DNA from: Sipunculus nudus
Lineage: Eukaryota; Annelida; Sipuncula; Golfingiida; Sipunculidae
DNA length: 64,000 nucleotides
Assembly: GCA_026874595.1 (NCBI GenBank)
Contig: CM049314.1
Span: 32,513,229-32,577,228, forward strand
Direction: 5' to 3'
The first letter of the stretch is position 1. Every line of letters begins with the position of its first letter. The notes beneath the pieces are model-generated. The model saw only the letters and a program-made list of their open reading frames with translations. It did not search any database and was not told the DNA's origin. Positions 1 through 12,139 of this stretch are shown in pieces. The position numbers and the translations under genes are program-made.

Positions 1-374
1 CTGTTGTCACAATCATGTGGACATGTCTTGAGGTGCTCCCTAATAAACGGCTCAGTGAGGAAAAAGAGTAATTATCTAGAAATCAAATATATATGCACTA
101 AATATATAGGTGAACTGGCAACACAGGAACACTTACAAAAATTTACAAATCTGCTCATCTCTAAACTGTGCAGTTTAGTGGCTTAAATGGATGCCTAAAA
201 GCCCATGCACCATCATCAATAAATAGCCAACAGCCGAACAATTCATTGTATGGATCATAAACTAGTTCAATGGCATAGCCTCACAAATGCTTACACCTGT
301 TTTAGAGCTCTTAAACCTCTTCAGTTGACCAGACTGAAATGATAAATAAATAAGATTATGTCTCATGTCACGCT
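1..374. other. Gene-free flank, no feature seen
   Basis: AT-rich sequence with stops in all frames. The one 60-codon frame at the left edge has no recognisable motif. I see no repeat partner for this stretch elsewhere in the window. Confidence 0.5.
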
Positions 375-480
375 TACTCGCCGACTTAGTATCCTTGTCA
401 AAAGGAAAGTAAATAATAAAACAGAAAATTACTTTCCGTTCACGGATTTGCGGGGATTTGGCTGCTGATGGAGCGGTTAC
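375..480. repeat. Dispersed repeat R3, copy 1 (degenerate)
   Basis: It shares a block reading roughly AATAATAAAA..GA.AATTACTTTCCG, followed by a G-rich segment, with copies at 3,237-3,370 and 7,960-8,095. It is the most diverged of the three. No terminal repeats or coding capacity are visible. The family is not recognised; it could be a decayed MITE or SINE tail. Confidence 0.4.
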
Positions 481-639
481 ACCTACCCGATGAGGATTCT
501 CTCGCCCAGAGTATCACGGTTAAGAATAAATGAACCAGATCCACACACTGCTGTCGTTTCGGGTCTACTTCGCTTAACATGCTGCTTTTCGGGTTTTTAT
601 CGGGGTTGCCACACCAGTGCTGGCAAAGGACAAAAACTT

Positions 640-822
640 TAATCAGATCGATTGGAGCCTGCTATCGCATTGCGCATCAAATCAATGAGAGCGGGGTGTC
701 TTGGATGTGAAAACTTGAATCTTTCGCTCTGCTAAAACCGGAGAATTTCGCTATTTGAAGTAGCGGTTATGACGAAGGAGAGATAGATAGGCTGCAGCGT
801 ATGACCGCTGCATGAGGAGTGT
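640..822. repeat. Dispersed repeat R2, copy 1
   Basis: It matches 34,990-35,200 in the same orientation. Shared blocks in the same order are ATCGCATTG.GCATC, AGAAT, AGCGGTTA..ACGAAGGAG and GTAT.ACC.CTGC.TGAG.AGTG. The AGCGGTTA motif also occurs near the right ends of the R1 copies at 2.3 and 3.8 kb, so R1 and R2 may be parts of one family. No coding capacity. Confidence 0.5.
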
Positions 823-2295
823 AACAATTTACATGTTTTGTCTTTAATAACAGTACACAATGTCTATATACATGCATTGGTTAAAATAACCTTTCGGCGG
901 TATCAAGTGAATCAGTTCATTTCTTTCAACTGCGATGTCCTCACAGGAGAACATAGAATACTTTTAGAAATCCGTTTGATTATATCCATGTCTGCTCTGT
1001 TTGACATAACCATTGAATTTGGAATTTTTTTCTGTAACCACACACTTTGACACTAATTTATTTCTATGTATATCTTTTCCCTAAATATGATGTAAGAACT
1101 GGTTTGATGATTTTCTCAACATGTTTTTCCAAAAAGGAATACTCACTGTTACATTGTTGCTTTATTGTTATAATATTCAGTGTATTTCTTTTGAAACTAT
1201 GACCAATTCTGGCTTGAAATTAATATGCATTTTTCAGTTTACCGTGAGTTCGTTTTACAGTTAATCTCATGAGGTAATATTTTGTCACGCTTGTTCCTCT
1301 CCGTACATTTTTCATTTAAGAATTTAGGATTACTTGAGGAACCTCCTCAGAGACAGCCTATAGTGTTTCATTAAAATAAAGCAAATTATGATTTAAAAAA
1401 AAAAGGAAATTTCCAGGTTATGGGTGTGATGGGTTGAATTGTGAATTATCATGGCAAGGGTAAAAGACTAAACACTGTGTACCTTTTTACACGTGGTATG
1501 GAGACATGTCACGAAAAGACTTCAGTTGTGGTTGTTATTATATTACATGTTAACTGTGTTTGTAATTATGCCATGCTTTTACCTGCCCGGATCATTCAGT
1601 TTGCATGAAAGATGGCAACAATTTTAATATTTGATTACTTAACCTGTACCAAATCTAGACTGCTCATGTCTGAAGGGAGCATTATTATGCCTATTCTTAC
1701 ACGCTATCAGTTAGTTTTGCTTTATACAAAGTTTCCCAGCAAAACCATCCCAGCACACAGTCTCAGTACTTCGCAGGCGGCTGTTTACCACCTTGTTATG
1801 GCCCTGCGTGTTGGTGAACACAGTCCGTTAACCATAACAAGACCGTGTGACCGCCTGACACGCGGTGTTTCAGCCAACGGAAGCATGTATTACACTTTTT
1901 GGGCCAAGTCAGTCATGGCATGTGTTGTTGCTCCGCGATGAACACGGCCCTACATGCTGTGTTTTGTTGACACCTGTGATCGCGCCCAGTCCACTGTTTT
2001 TAACAGGAGTGAGCAAACGGTTTTCAAAACAATATTTTGGCAGGCACAGATTTATGTTAAAGGGAAAAGGCTGTTTTTCGTGTTAATTCAGCATGTTTTA
2101 TAGATGTTCGGGTCCCTTTGAGATGATACATTTTATCCCCAAGGTGGGAACTTTGATAGGTTGATTCGAAATGTGTTAACCTTGAAACCCCATAACCTAT
2201 CAAATTTATCACGATTTTAACCAAGATGTAGTCTCCAGGATCACACAAGACAATTAAGTTCAGAAGTTAACTCACTACACACTAGTGTGTCATAG
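823..2295. other. Gene-free stretch
   Basis: No coding region, RNA gene or clear repeat was recognised. A 109-codon open frame at 1,612-1,941 (plus) overlaps a second open frame and has no recognisable domain. It is treated as chance. Confidence 0.5.
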
Positions 2296-2812
2296 GGTCT
2301 GAGCTACCGAGCCGTGACGCTCTGAACACAGCCTGTGACCTCTTGGGACATTCTAGTCACAGGCTGTGAGAAATTAAAGGTTTAAACAGGTTTGGCCACC
2401 AGGGACTTATCGGAAAACACCGTGAAACAAAATCTGATTGGCTCAGCGTTTAAACAAAGATGGCTGCGCCTATTCAGAGCTCGCTGTACGGCACTGCAAG
2501 ATAGGACATTTGCAAACTGTGGGGATAACTGACCTCAGGCCACACCAGCATGTTAGTATATAGTGACTGTCCTGAAAGGTGACGATTGCATCCTGGGTAT
2601 TCCAATGAGGTGGAAAAAGTATGTGCTACCAAGGAAACTGCAGATTTTAGATTCCTGCAATGTGATTGGTTAAATTTTACGCAGGAGGAAAATTCCACTG
2701 AGACAGGACCGCCTGGTTGCCAAACTTGATGGACAACCGCGGTGTCGTGCAGCGGTTTCAGTTGAGCGAATAGATGAGCTGAGAGTAACCGTTGCTTATG
2801 GAGCGTACCTAA
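2296..2812. repeat. Dispersed repeat R1, copy 1 (~515 bp)
   Basis: Aligned by eye with 3,757-4,195. Shared landmarks in the same order include GCTCTGAACACAG, AAAATCTGATTGGCTCAGCG, CAAAGATG.CTGCGCC, GGCACTGCAAGA, CTGTCCTGAAAGGT and ACCGCCTGGT, ending in GCTTATGGAGCG. The two copies are ~1.46 kb apart, in direct orientation, with many substitutions and indels, so they are old. Function and class are not recognised. No open frame is conserved between them. Confidence 0.75.
2327..2368. repeat. 13-bp inverted repeat inside R1 copy 1
   Basis: CACAGCCTGTGAC at 2,327-2,339 is the exact reverse complement of GTCACAGGCTGTG at 2,356-2,368, with a 16-base spacer. The equivalent place in R1 copy 2 (about 3,764-3,806) keeps only part of the pairing. 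Confidence 0.85.
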
Positions 2813-3236
2813 CTATAACCAGATTGTTTTTATACCAAATATAGGGACATTCTATCGATCGATGCCTGATATATTTTGGAATTTGAATGAGTTTTACGAA
2901 TATGGGCCAATTAAACATCAAGAACATCGACATACCTAGGACCATAACCCTATTTAAAATAGATCTGTCCACTCACCCATTTTCGTGTATACAAAATGTC
3001 CGGAAAAATTTTGTAAAATATTTTGGTTCTACAGCTTGCACAGATTGCCCCTAGCAGCAGGGATTCTGAAACAACAGTTTCACTGGCCTCCGGTTTTGGG
3101 ATACAATAAGCATCTTTATCCAGTGAACTAAACGCTAATCTGAATTATGTTTGAGGGTTTTGGAAATAGAGAATCCCGGTAAATGAGCATCAAATAATTC
3201 CGCCTGACAGATCGACCGCTTCTTCATCAGCTCACT
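2813..3236. other. Gene-free spacer
   Basis: Unique AT-rich sequence between R1 copy 1 and R3 copy 2. Nothing recognised. Confidence 0.5.
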
Positions 3237-3370
3237 CTCACTGAATGAGTAAGAGGGTGGATAATAAAAGAGATAATTACTTTCCGGTCACGAGGTTTGG
3301 AGATTTAACTGCTAGTAGTGTAATAACGCCTGAACACCTGCTGCAGGCGGGCGTGTTTCGGGCGTTACCG
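3237..3370. repeat. Dispersed repeat R3, copy 2
   Basis: It shares ATAATTACTTTCCG and then ACTG.TAGTAGTGTAATAA.GCCTGAACACCTG with 7,960-8,095. It is weaker against 375-480. The GTAGTGTAATAA.GCCTGAACACCTG block is the best conserved. Family unknown. Confidence 0.55.
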
Positions 3371-3756
3371 CTAGCCGTTAATTCACCAGACTCATACCTC
3401 TTGCCCTTTTTTAAATCACATACATCCAATAATTCTTGACGTATCCTTCATTTTAGTATTACTTCATCAGAGTTCACAATTTTACCGAAGGAAAACAAGA
3501 GAAATTCATTGCGAGCTGCCTCATGGGAAAGTAATATAGATAGTACATTGGTGAAGTAAACGTGTAAGTTGTTTTACCAGTCTTCATTAGCCATGAGTCA
3601 TGTTTACGACTGGAAATTGTACCCTACTGCAGTATAGGAAATCCTAGAAAATATTAAATTAGGTTATACATGGTGCGAATACCGTCGAATTTCCTACAAA
3701 TGCAATTGTTGCGAATAACTGCTTGTTAATGCATCCATTGCATGCTTTTGTCTACG

Positions 3757-4195
3757 CTCTGAACACAGCACATGACCTCCCGGGAACCTTCCACTCACAC
3801 GCTGTGAGAATTGGAAGGATTTCAGGTTTGGCAATGCAGCATACCGAGCTTGGGAAAAACAAAATCTGATTGGCTCAGCGTAAAAAACAAAGATGACTGC
3901 GCCCATACGGAGCCCGTTCTGCGGCACTGCAAGAGAGCAAATTTGCAAACAGTGAGGGTATACTGACCTTAGGCCACACTAGCAAGTTAGGATGGACACT
4001 GTCCTGAAAGGTTACGATTACATCCTGTGCATATCCTGAGTATCCATCTGGGGGTTGTTAAATATTACGAAGGAGGGAATCCCACAGAGACAGCACCGCC
4101 TGGTGGCCTTACCTGACGGAAAACCGCAGTTTCGTGCAGCGGTTACCGTGGAGCGAATAGTTGAGCATAGCGTAGCCGCTGCTTATGGAGCGTAG
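3757..4195. repeat. Dispersed repeat R1, copy 2
   Basis: The partner of 2,296-2,812, shorter by several deletions. It keeps AAAATCTGATTGGCTCAGCG, GGCACTGCAAGA, CTGTCCTGAAAGGTTACGAT, the ACCGCCTGGTGGCC block and the terminal CTTATGGAGCGTA. The 5' palindrome is degraded here. Confidence 0.75.
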
Positions 4196-6150
4196 CTTTT
4201 GTCGGAGTCCCAACGTTGGTAATAAATGGAAATAAATTAAAATTCTAGGCAACCATAGGGTTTTGGTCATCGTACAAATAAATGTACGATAAATTTTTAA
4301 CAAGGAGTACAATATGTTGGGGCATATATTGTAGAAAAACTCAAACAATAGTTCCTATTGTAATTCAGTACACGTCTGTAACAGGCAGTCGAAGAGAAAT
4401 GTGTTGTCCGACTAAAGAATTTTCTGCGATTGTACCGTTGCACCACAGCATACGACAACGTATTTTCAGTATAATTGATTCTGTTTTTGTCGTTACGGAG
4501 ATTAAAAAAATTAATTTCCGTCGTTGTTGTGTTTTCAGGGCAAGCAACCTATTTCGGTTGTCTGGAGGATGCCTTCGAGAAGCATTGTTTTCCGTCTGTT
4601 TTGATAAACTAAAGACAGTACGTGCCCAATGTACACATAAAGGACTCCCCGGTAGTATGTGTCCGCTATAGGTTTATTTTTATAGTGTGCATATTTTCCC
4701 ATCCCAAATGAATACCTGTTTTATTGTTATTTATTGTCAAGCCACTAAAATTGTTTATGCTTTGCGCTTAAGGTAACATTTAATTATGGTTCTTCGAGGA
4801 TAATGTTTCTACAACTCTGCTTTAAAATCATAAACTTATTCTTCGATATACATAGTTTTAAATATGAGGACGTCACATAATGTTATCTTATGCCATAAAC
4901 AATCTTTCCTCAGATTTAAAATATACTTAGGACAATAGGAATATTTTTTTTGCCTTTCGGAGTCAATATAATCTAAAGATTTAATTAGCGCCGTACCAAT
5001 CTTTATTATTCCTGTTGACAGCCGATCGGCGGATTCTCCATGGTTAACTGCCTGCGTTTGACGGTGAGCTTCTGGTAAAATGTCGAAATACACACGGAAA
5101 TGACCAGGTCTTGCCGAGGTCAGAAGACAGGCAAAATCTTAAGGAAATCCAACATACTTGCTTATGATGTTTATTCGGATGGTATGTCGCGATAGCTATT
5201 CTTAACAATATTTTCAGGTTTTCCTGTGATAAATAGTATCATTGGTGAATACATATGAAATGTACTGCGATTAAAAAGAAAGGCAATGTTAACTGATATT
5301 TGTGTACCAGATAGGATTTTAAAAAAATACGAAAGTGACAAATAACTTTGTTGAATTAAGGTTTCGTGCACGTGTTCAGATAATATTACACTGCCAGCAG
5401 TTAAATTCCCAAAACAGCGTAGCCGGAAAATAATTTTCCTTTTTTTATTATTTGTCTTCTTGTTCGCTCTGGGAAAGCGAGTCAGAGAGGTAGCTTTCGA
5501 CCGGTAATAGGGTATAATTTATTTCGTAAAAATTCTGGTTTTTCCAACCTTAATGACGAGTCGCACATATGATCAATTTTAGCGTGGTTTGATATTTAAT
5601 TTTAAAAAACCATAAAAGTGAAATAAAGATATTTTATCTAGCACCATGATTCTTTTTTATTGCGAACGCGATATTTTAAATGACAAAGTCCAGAAATGTT
5701 GATTGTGCACGTGCATATGTTGCATTTGTTTTGTTAACCTTCATCGTATTTTCATTTTTTCTCCTTACAATGGCAACCTAACAAATTATCGCGATTCCAT
5801 CGGTTGGAATGTTAAAATAATAGAATCGAGCAGGAGATTAAGGCTAGCGGGTTAATCACTGACATAAAATAACATTTTCTAATTAACAGCTCTGTGTTTA
5901 TTTCTGAAAATGTCAGCCATGGTTATTATGCAATATATTGATCAAACAAAGTTTACACTGTAGTATTCTTTGTTTGCCAGATTAAATAATACTTACAAGC
6001 CCATGCCAGTCACAAAGACCATAAATGGGACTAAATATATCGATATTCTCTTTCGTAGCCGATTATTATATCTATAGTAGCTTTTATAAATATATATTGT
6101 ATGTAAATGATAAATGTTTTTGAAGTCTTCAGTCCTAGGGTAAGATTCGC
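4196..6150. other. Gene-free stretch
   Basis: A 129-codon open frame at 4,282-4,671 (plus) has no recognisable domain, starts inside low-complexity AT-rich DNA and is matched by an antisense open frame. I do not call it a gene. The rest is unique AT-rich sequence. Confidence 0.5.
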
Positions 6151-6490
6151 TAGGGAAATATATGATTTAGTGCAAAGGAACATCCAGCAAATTCATCGCC
6201 CAAAGAACAAGGAGAATTCAAGATCATCATCATCATCATCATCATCAAACAAAGCCCTTTACTTCAAACCTATTGTAAGAACGTAACCCCTTGTTTTATT
6301 AGTCTCTTTAAAAAATATTTGTTTGTAACTGGCACTCTTTTCACGTCTTAGGTATTTTGGTAATGTGTTGACAAGGAAAAATATGATTTAGTGAGTGAAC
6401 GTCAATAAAAGACACACTGGGCAATTTCACCGCCTAAAGAACAAAGGGCATACAAAGAAACAAACCTTTATTCTCAACTATTTTATAATC
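6151..6490. repeat. Diverged direct repeat with an (ATC)n run
   Basis: About 6,160-6,270 and 6,375-6,490 share, in order, ATATGATTTAGTG, a segment ending in CACCGCC or CATCGCC, AAAGAACAA and CAAAC.AA.CC.TT. The repeat spacing is ~220 bp. An (ATC)8-type trinucleotide run lies in the first copy at about 6,222-6,246. Probably an old local duplication. Confidence 0.55.
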
Positions 6491-7525
6491 ACCATCTCTT
6501 CTAAACTACTTTTAACCTTTTATAATCATAATCTCCTCCGTTTTACGGTTTATAATTACCATTTACTCAAACCTTGTTAGCCGGATGCATTTTGTCACCG
6601 CACGAACAGTATGGCAACTAAAAGAAAAAAAGCACTGGTATTACATGACTTTCTTGAATGGTTAGATTAATGTAACGGATGTAATGTTTGATTATTATGT
6701 TCACTTTTGTAGGTTACAGAGATTTAGGTTTCATGTTGGTGAATTTATCCTGTGATAAAACTCAATAAAAGACGATCGGTGAATTTCTAAAATTATCTAC
6801 ATCAGCTCCAAAGTCGATGATTTTTATAGCGATTTGGAGCATGCACGTCATCTTCTTAAAAAAAGCCCCGTTACTGCAGTATTTCACGAGTATCTCCTTG
6901 ACCTAATATTACACCGACTGTGTTAATGAATTGTAACGAAGCATCAGTTTTTACATGTAAAACAAAAACCTGCAATTTCAAGGGGCCGCCGCTCATACAC
7001 TCTGTATCCTACGATTGCCTGCGGTTGACGATGATTTGCTATTTATGGGTATTCTGACACTGTTTTCTAAGAAAGTTACACAAACACGATGAGGCCCACT
7101 GTTCAAAATGGCAGGAACATAGCGAATTTCAATTGGTTACGGTGATGACGTAAAATCTATATCTTTTGTTTGAGGGTTCATGTCAATAACATATATCGTA
7201 ACCGCGCAACAGGTGGATTTCATACTGTTGAATGTGATCAAGTGATTAAATGTCATGTTCTTGTGGTATTAATATCAAGGTTTAGTTAGTTTTATACACG
7301 GCGAGCAGGTGGCCTTTGTATTATATCTACGATTAATATTTCTCTCTCTGAAATTAATTCAGACCTGAAATGGTAGATGATAAAAACAACTGAGCCAACA
7401 CATCCTTTGTTCCTCTTTGATTATACTTAGCACTTAGCAGATATTCTTTGCCCGTATTACCGAACAAAGAAAGCAGCTTTGTCATTTTTATGATCCTGCC
7501 GTTGCAATATAAATAGCCGAAGAAC
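6491..7525. other. Gene-free stretch
   Basis: AT-rich unique DNA with no supported feature. Confidence 0.5.
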
Positions 7526-7563
7526 ACACACACACATATATGTGTGTGTGTGTGTGTGTGTGT
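7526..7563. repeat. Palindromic (CA)n-TATA-(TG)n microsatellite
   Basis: A run of CA repeats, then ATATAT, then a longer run of TG repeats. The run is self-complementary and can form a hairpin. Open frames crossing it on the minus strand (threonine/histidine repeats) are artefacts. Confidence 0.9.
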
Positions 7564-7959
7564 TAGCGCGAGTTTCGATCGCCTCATGAACCGGCGATAT
7601 ACGTTTTTCATGTAGTGTAATGTGGTTAAAAACGTGAATATTGCTTTGGATATGTAATGTAATCAACTAAAAAATCATAGGGTGATGCATCAAATTCATG
7701 GCAACTACATAAGCAAATTGTACACATTTAATATCCGTTAAACTTTTCTCTTATTTCATCCCGTTCATATTCCAGACTAAGTCCTGTAAAACGCCTGGCG
7801 CGACAGAATAAAATCGAGATAGAAATAAAAGCAAATATATCTTATTTGGCTAAATATGTCGGTTATTCATAAATAAGCAATCAATAACTAGCTTGATTTA
7901 AGCTTGAAACTGAAGTGACTCGAGAAACCGCCTTATTTATACTCACTCGCCTGTGAGAC
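7564..7959. other. Gene-free spacer
   Basis: Unique sequence. No feature supported. Confidence 0.5.
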
Positions 7960-8095
7960 CTCGACCTTTCCTCGTTCGTTTCACTTTCCCTCAGTGGGCA
8001 AGAAGGCAGAAAAATAACTTCCGTCTATTACCTTTCGGATATTAAACTGGTAGTAGTGTAATAAGGCCTGAACACCTGAGCAGACCGCCGTTTGA
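7960..8095. repeat. Dispersed repeat R3, copy 3
   Basis: It matches 3,237-3,370 through CACTTTCCCTCAGTG, the ATAAC.TTCCG block and GTAGTAGTGTAATAAGGCC followed by TGAACACCTG. Direct orientation relative to copy 2. Confidence 0.55.
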
Positions 8096-11000
8096 TTTAA
8101 AAGAACTGGTCTTCTTAATTTTCAGAACCCACCAACAGGCAGGAGATTACATTATACGTTTTATCCTTAGTCGCGGTCCAATTCACCTGTTTTCACCAAT
8201 AGGTTTCTTTGCAAAAACACCTGGCAGAATCGGTGCGAATAGTTATCTAAATATGGTGACCCGATGTTGCATCATGAGTTAGTCGTATAGTTTAGTCCTT
8301 TGCCGTCTTAATATCACAGAGATTGACCCTTTTTTAAAAAATAGCATCGGCCTGAACGATACCCATGTTATCTGTATCATTTTCTGAGAAACAACACTAA
8401 TAACAGCAAAAACTTTTTTACTTAAAAACAGGACGTTTCGACTTAAAAGATTCGCTTCATTTTTATGAAAGTAAGTAAAATGAAAGTAACATATGATCTT
8501 GGATGTATATTAAAAGATCACCTATATTCAACGTCGATCGGATGTTATTTTTTTAGCAATGCATGGCTTCATTTTTTTTATGATACAATTTTCCTGTTTT
8601 AATGGACTCGATTCTACGTCTTAAAATCTACTCCAATTAAAATTAACAATTTCACTTTATTTTTAGCTGGAAAGTAGTCAGTCTTGCTTCGGAAAATTCA
8701 TCAATTCATTCATGTCTTTCTTCATATTTTTGAATTCTGCTAGAAATGCTTGGCTTTATAAAACATGTTACCATGTTAAAGCTTATCAAAGCGATTAACT
8801 GTCCTCCTTTAGTAAAAATGAAATGTCAATATGTTAGCTCAAATAACAATTAAAATGTGTCGATGCACATAAACCAAACAGCGGACCTTTTCCTCTGAGA
8901 TTAAAATACAATTTTCTAAGAAAACAAAGTTCATATCATGTTTTATACAAAGAAATCTTGGGAGCATTACTTAATGAATTTAAAACGTCGAGTTACGTAC
9001 ATCATAATACAAACTAATCAAACCTACAAAAGCGGAATCTTGTTTTCTACATGTCATTACCTGCGCCATTGTTTGATGAATACAGGACACATAAAACCTA
9101 CCATTCAAAACAGAGTAAACATTTTGAAGAGTATACTGATTTCTTCCTCTAATCAATGGTAGGTTAAACAAATCTCGTTCTTGTATTTTGGACTGGTCCT
9201 CGCTTCTTTTCTGTATCTCAGATGCTATTTAACAGTCGTCTCTTATTCGCAAAAAGACAAGTTTTGAGTAATTATGAAACATTAATATATGTTGATTTTA
9301 CTACCCCTAACTGTGGTATTAGTTTCATATAAAAAGACCATACAGTTTTCTAATCTGCCTTATTAACATGAACCTAGTCAAACACTTTTTTAGCAGTATA
9401 TACGTTTTACATCATACAGCGGTTACTAACCTCATGTGTACAATGGTGTTATCACCGATTCATTATGTGAATCCAACTGAATATTTTAATAACATTAACT
9501 TTTGCTGGTTTTGCCTGGCATAGACAAAGTGTACTGGGGGAAAATATGATTATGTTCACGGCTGTATGACTAAAATCACCTTTCAATTAACAGAATCGTT
9601 TTCGTCCAATGTCCATATTGATAAATGCCGTGTAGCAGATCACAAGATATGGATGCTGTTCAAAGTAGGAAAATATTCCTGAACCAACCGGGTTTTCTTG
9701 ATACGCTGACACATGAGATCCAACTAATCTGAGATACAAAAACTGGAAATATTATTTGGAAATTGATCAATAGTGTAGTTTCTATCGACCAAGAAAACAT
9801 GAAACGAAAAGAAGTAGTATACGGATGAGATCAAGAAAAGATGCTCCGAGCCACAACATTTCAATAAATTTCTTGACCGTTTCGAAAGGCGATAGATGTA
9901 ACCTGAAACCATACTAATCGTATAAAATTACAAAACAATGCTGTTATTTCTTTATTATGTGTTTCAGTTTCAAGCAAGATCAGAAATATATTATTTTTTT
10001 TATTTGAATAGATAATGTAACGATACCCAACGTTTTTGCCTGATATATTCAAGATCAACAAGAAACAGAGAAAACAATTTTATGATTCTCTTTTCTATAG
10101 AGAACACCTTTCACCTAGCTCAGTATGGTCTCACCCAATTTAAAAAGACTTGAACAAAGGTATATTTTATATTTGTAACCATTCTGGTGCATTACCAAAT
10201 ATTTACTTATGCGGATCCACTAATGAACAAACGACTAACTGTCAGCCAAACTGTACACTACTAAATTAACCTAAAACGTTGTATTGATACAAGAACTGAA
10301 GAAAAAGAGGTTCACACTCAAATCTATTTTCATCTCCCACCGACATAGGGTAGACCAATACTCAAGCACGTCACCTGTTGGTAATAGCTTGAACTATCTC
10401 AACATTACTAAGTTAATGTTATCGAAAACAATCATATGCCAGCAACAACGTTTTGTTATAAATGATAAGATAAATACTGTAGACAGTTTACAAGGACTGG
10501 GTAGACTAGTTCAATATATTGGCACCATACATGGGCGTTTACCTGGTTAATACATATGGTGGAATCTTGCTTGTTATTTAAACAGGTGGGAGCTCAGGTC
10601 ACAGCAGTCACGGTCAGACGTAGCAGCAGAAATTGCCTACTTTTCAGGAAGGAGGACGGACTAATACATGTAATTTACATATTAGAAATTAAATATATTA
10701 ATAATTAGAATCACAGACTTTGGTTCAATTTCTGAGTTAACTATGAAATTTTATATGTCTGAACCTGGTTTAGAAGAAATTTATGTGGGAAACATAAAAC
10801 CTTTTTTTTAAAACCTTGAACATGTATAAATTAAATCTTTATATTAGATTTTATACTTTATATAAATATTTAAAAATTTAATTTAGTTGCCATTGCCTGG
10901 TTTATTTTTGTTGCCTGGGCATAATTAGCAAATCGTGATATATGCGCTTGATAAATTAAATAAAGTAAAAAGCAGAATATGTATAAAACAAAAGAACTGA

Positions 11001-11160
11001 TCAAATCCTTTTAAACAGCACTCATTGTCATGGGTTTTATGAGCGGCTTAAATATTATGTTTTACCCTATATGAATACATGCAGCTTAAGGTTTATCAGC
11101 TGGGAGGCAGATTAATTGTCACGGATATTGGGACCACATGTTCCTGCAGTTGATGAGGAT
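8096..11160. other. Gene-free AT-rich stretch
   Basis: 3 kb with no recognised exon, RNA gene or repeat partner. Open frames are at most 88 codons and mostly overlap frames on the other strand. Confidence 0.55.
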
Positions 11161-11640
11161 AAAAATTTCCTCCAGTTAAATATAAGTTGGAGATAGAACT
11201 ATATATGGCCTGACAAACATGGTTTCTAAAATCATATTTTTTACATGGAACGAAGACCTATGTCGCTGGTCCTTAAACAGGTGACATCTTAGAGACATCT
11301 AAAGCATCGTTTAAACTTTAGTTTATTTAAGTGTTACAGTATAACGCAACGGCTGCGCAGCATAGCCACAGAGCTATATATTGTTTTATCTTTTATATGT
11401 GTGGGTCTTAATCGGGGTGATATCTCTTCACGCTTTCGGAAAAGGAGCACTGTTCAGAAGCGGATCCAGAGGGCGGAAGGGGGTCCTGCGCCCCCTTCAG
11501 CGGCCGCAACCTTTTTTAAGGGTTCAGAACAAATTTTGCGGCCTGCACCCCCCCCCCCATCCCTTTTTCCGGAACTGGGGATCCTTCTTTAGGTTTTATT
11601 ATTAGATAAGTCCTTCTTGGTACGACCCCTCCATTCCCTA
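11161..11640. repeat. 480-bp tandem duplication, unit 1
   Basis: It begins AAAAATTTCCTCCAG and is repeated almost base for base from 11,641 (AAAAATTCCTCCAG). By eye only a few percent of positions differ, so the event is young. The unit carries a copy of the CAG...CTG inverted-repeat element whose right end is cut off at the junction. The AAAA shared at the breakpoint suggests slippage or microhomology-mediated joining. Confidence 0.9.
11455..11640. mobile_element. CAG...CTG MITE, copy A, right end truncated
   Basis: It starts CAGAAGCGGATCCAGAG and runs through the same internal sequence as copy B. It loses its right terminus where unit 1 of the tandem duplication joins unit 2. The truncation follows from the duplication breakpoint and does not need an independent event. 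Confidence 0.75.
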
Positions 11641-12120
11641 AAAAATTCCTCCAGTTAAATATAAGTTGGAGATAGAACTATATATTGCCTGACATACATG
11701 GTTTCTAAAATAACATTTTTTACATGGAACGATGACCTATGTCGCTGGTCCTTAAACAGGTGACATCTTAGAGACATCTAAAGCATCGTTTAAACTTTAG
11801 TTTATTTAAGTGTTACAGTATAACGCAACGGCTGCGCAGCATAGCCACAGAGCTATATATTATTTTATATTTTATATGTGAGGGTCTTAATCGGGGTGAT
11901 ATCTCTCCACGCTATCGAAAAAGGAGCACTGTTCAGAAGCGGATCCAGAGGGCGGAAGGGGGTCCTGCGCCCCCTTCAGCGGCCGCAACCTTTTTTAAGG
12001 GTTTCAGAACAAATTTTGCGGCCTGCACCCCCCATCCCTTTTTCCGGAACTGGGGATCCTTCTTTAGGTTTTATTATTAGATTAGTCCTTCTTGGTACGA
12101 CCCCTCCTTTCCCTTAATCC
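11641..12120. repeat. 480-bp tandem duplication, unit 2
   Basis: Second unit of the direct tandem duplication. It continues past the breakpoint into the intact right end of the small transposon, ending at 12,134, which identifies it as the original arrangement. Confidence 0.9.
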
Positions 12121-12134
12121 TTGACCCGCCTCTG
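11934..12134. mobile_element. CAG...CTG MITE, copy B, complete, 5-bp TSD
   Basis: A 201-bp non-coding element. The left end is CAGAAGCGGATCCAGAG; the right end read on the minus strand is CAGAGGCGGGTCAAGG. It is flanked on both sides by CTGTT (11,929-11,933 and 12,135-12,139), a 5-bp target site duplication. Sequence and terminal motif match 45,872-46,057, which has its own 5-bp duplication. CAG...CTG ends recall hAT elements, though most hAT elements duplicate 8 bp. The superfamily is tentative and no transposase is present. Confidence 0.8.
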
Positions 12135-12139
12135 CTGTT

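Noticed and set aside
4282-4671. 129-codon plus-strand open frame
   Set aside because: No recognisable domain or signal peptide, and overlapped by antisense open frames. Such lengths are expected by chance in 64 kb.
7354-7666. Threonine/histidine-repeat open frames on the minus strand
   Set aside because: They are translations of the (CA)n/(TG)n palindromic microsatellite.
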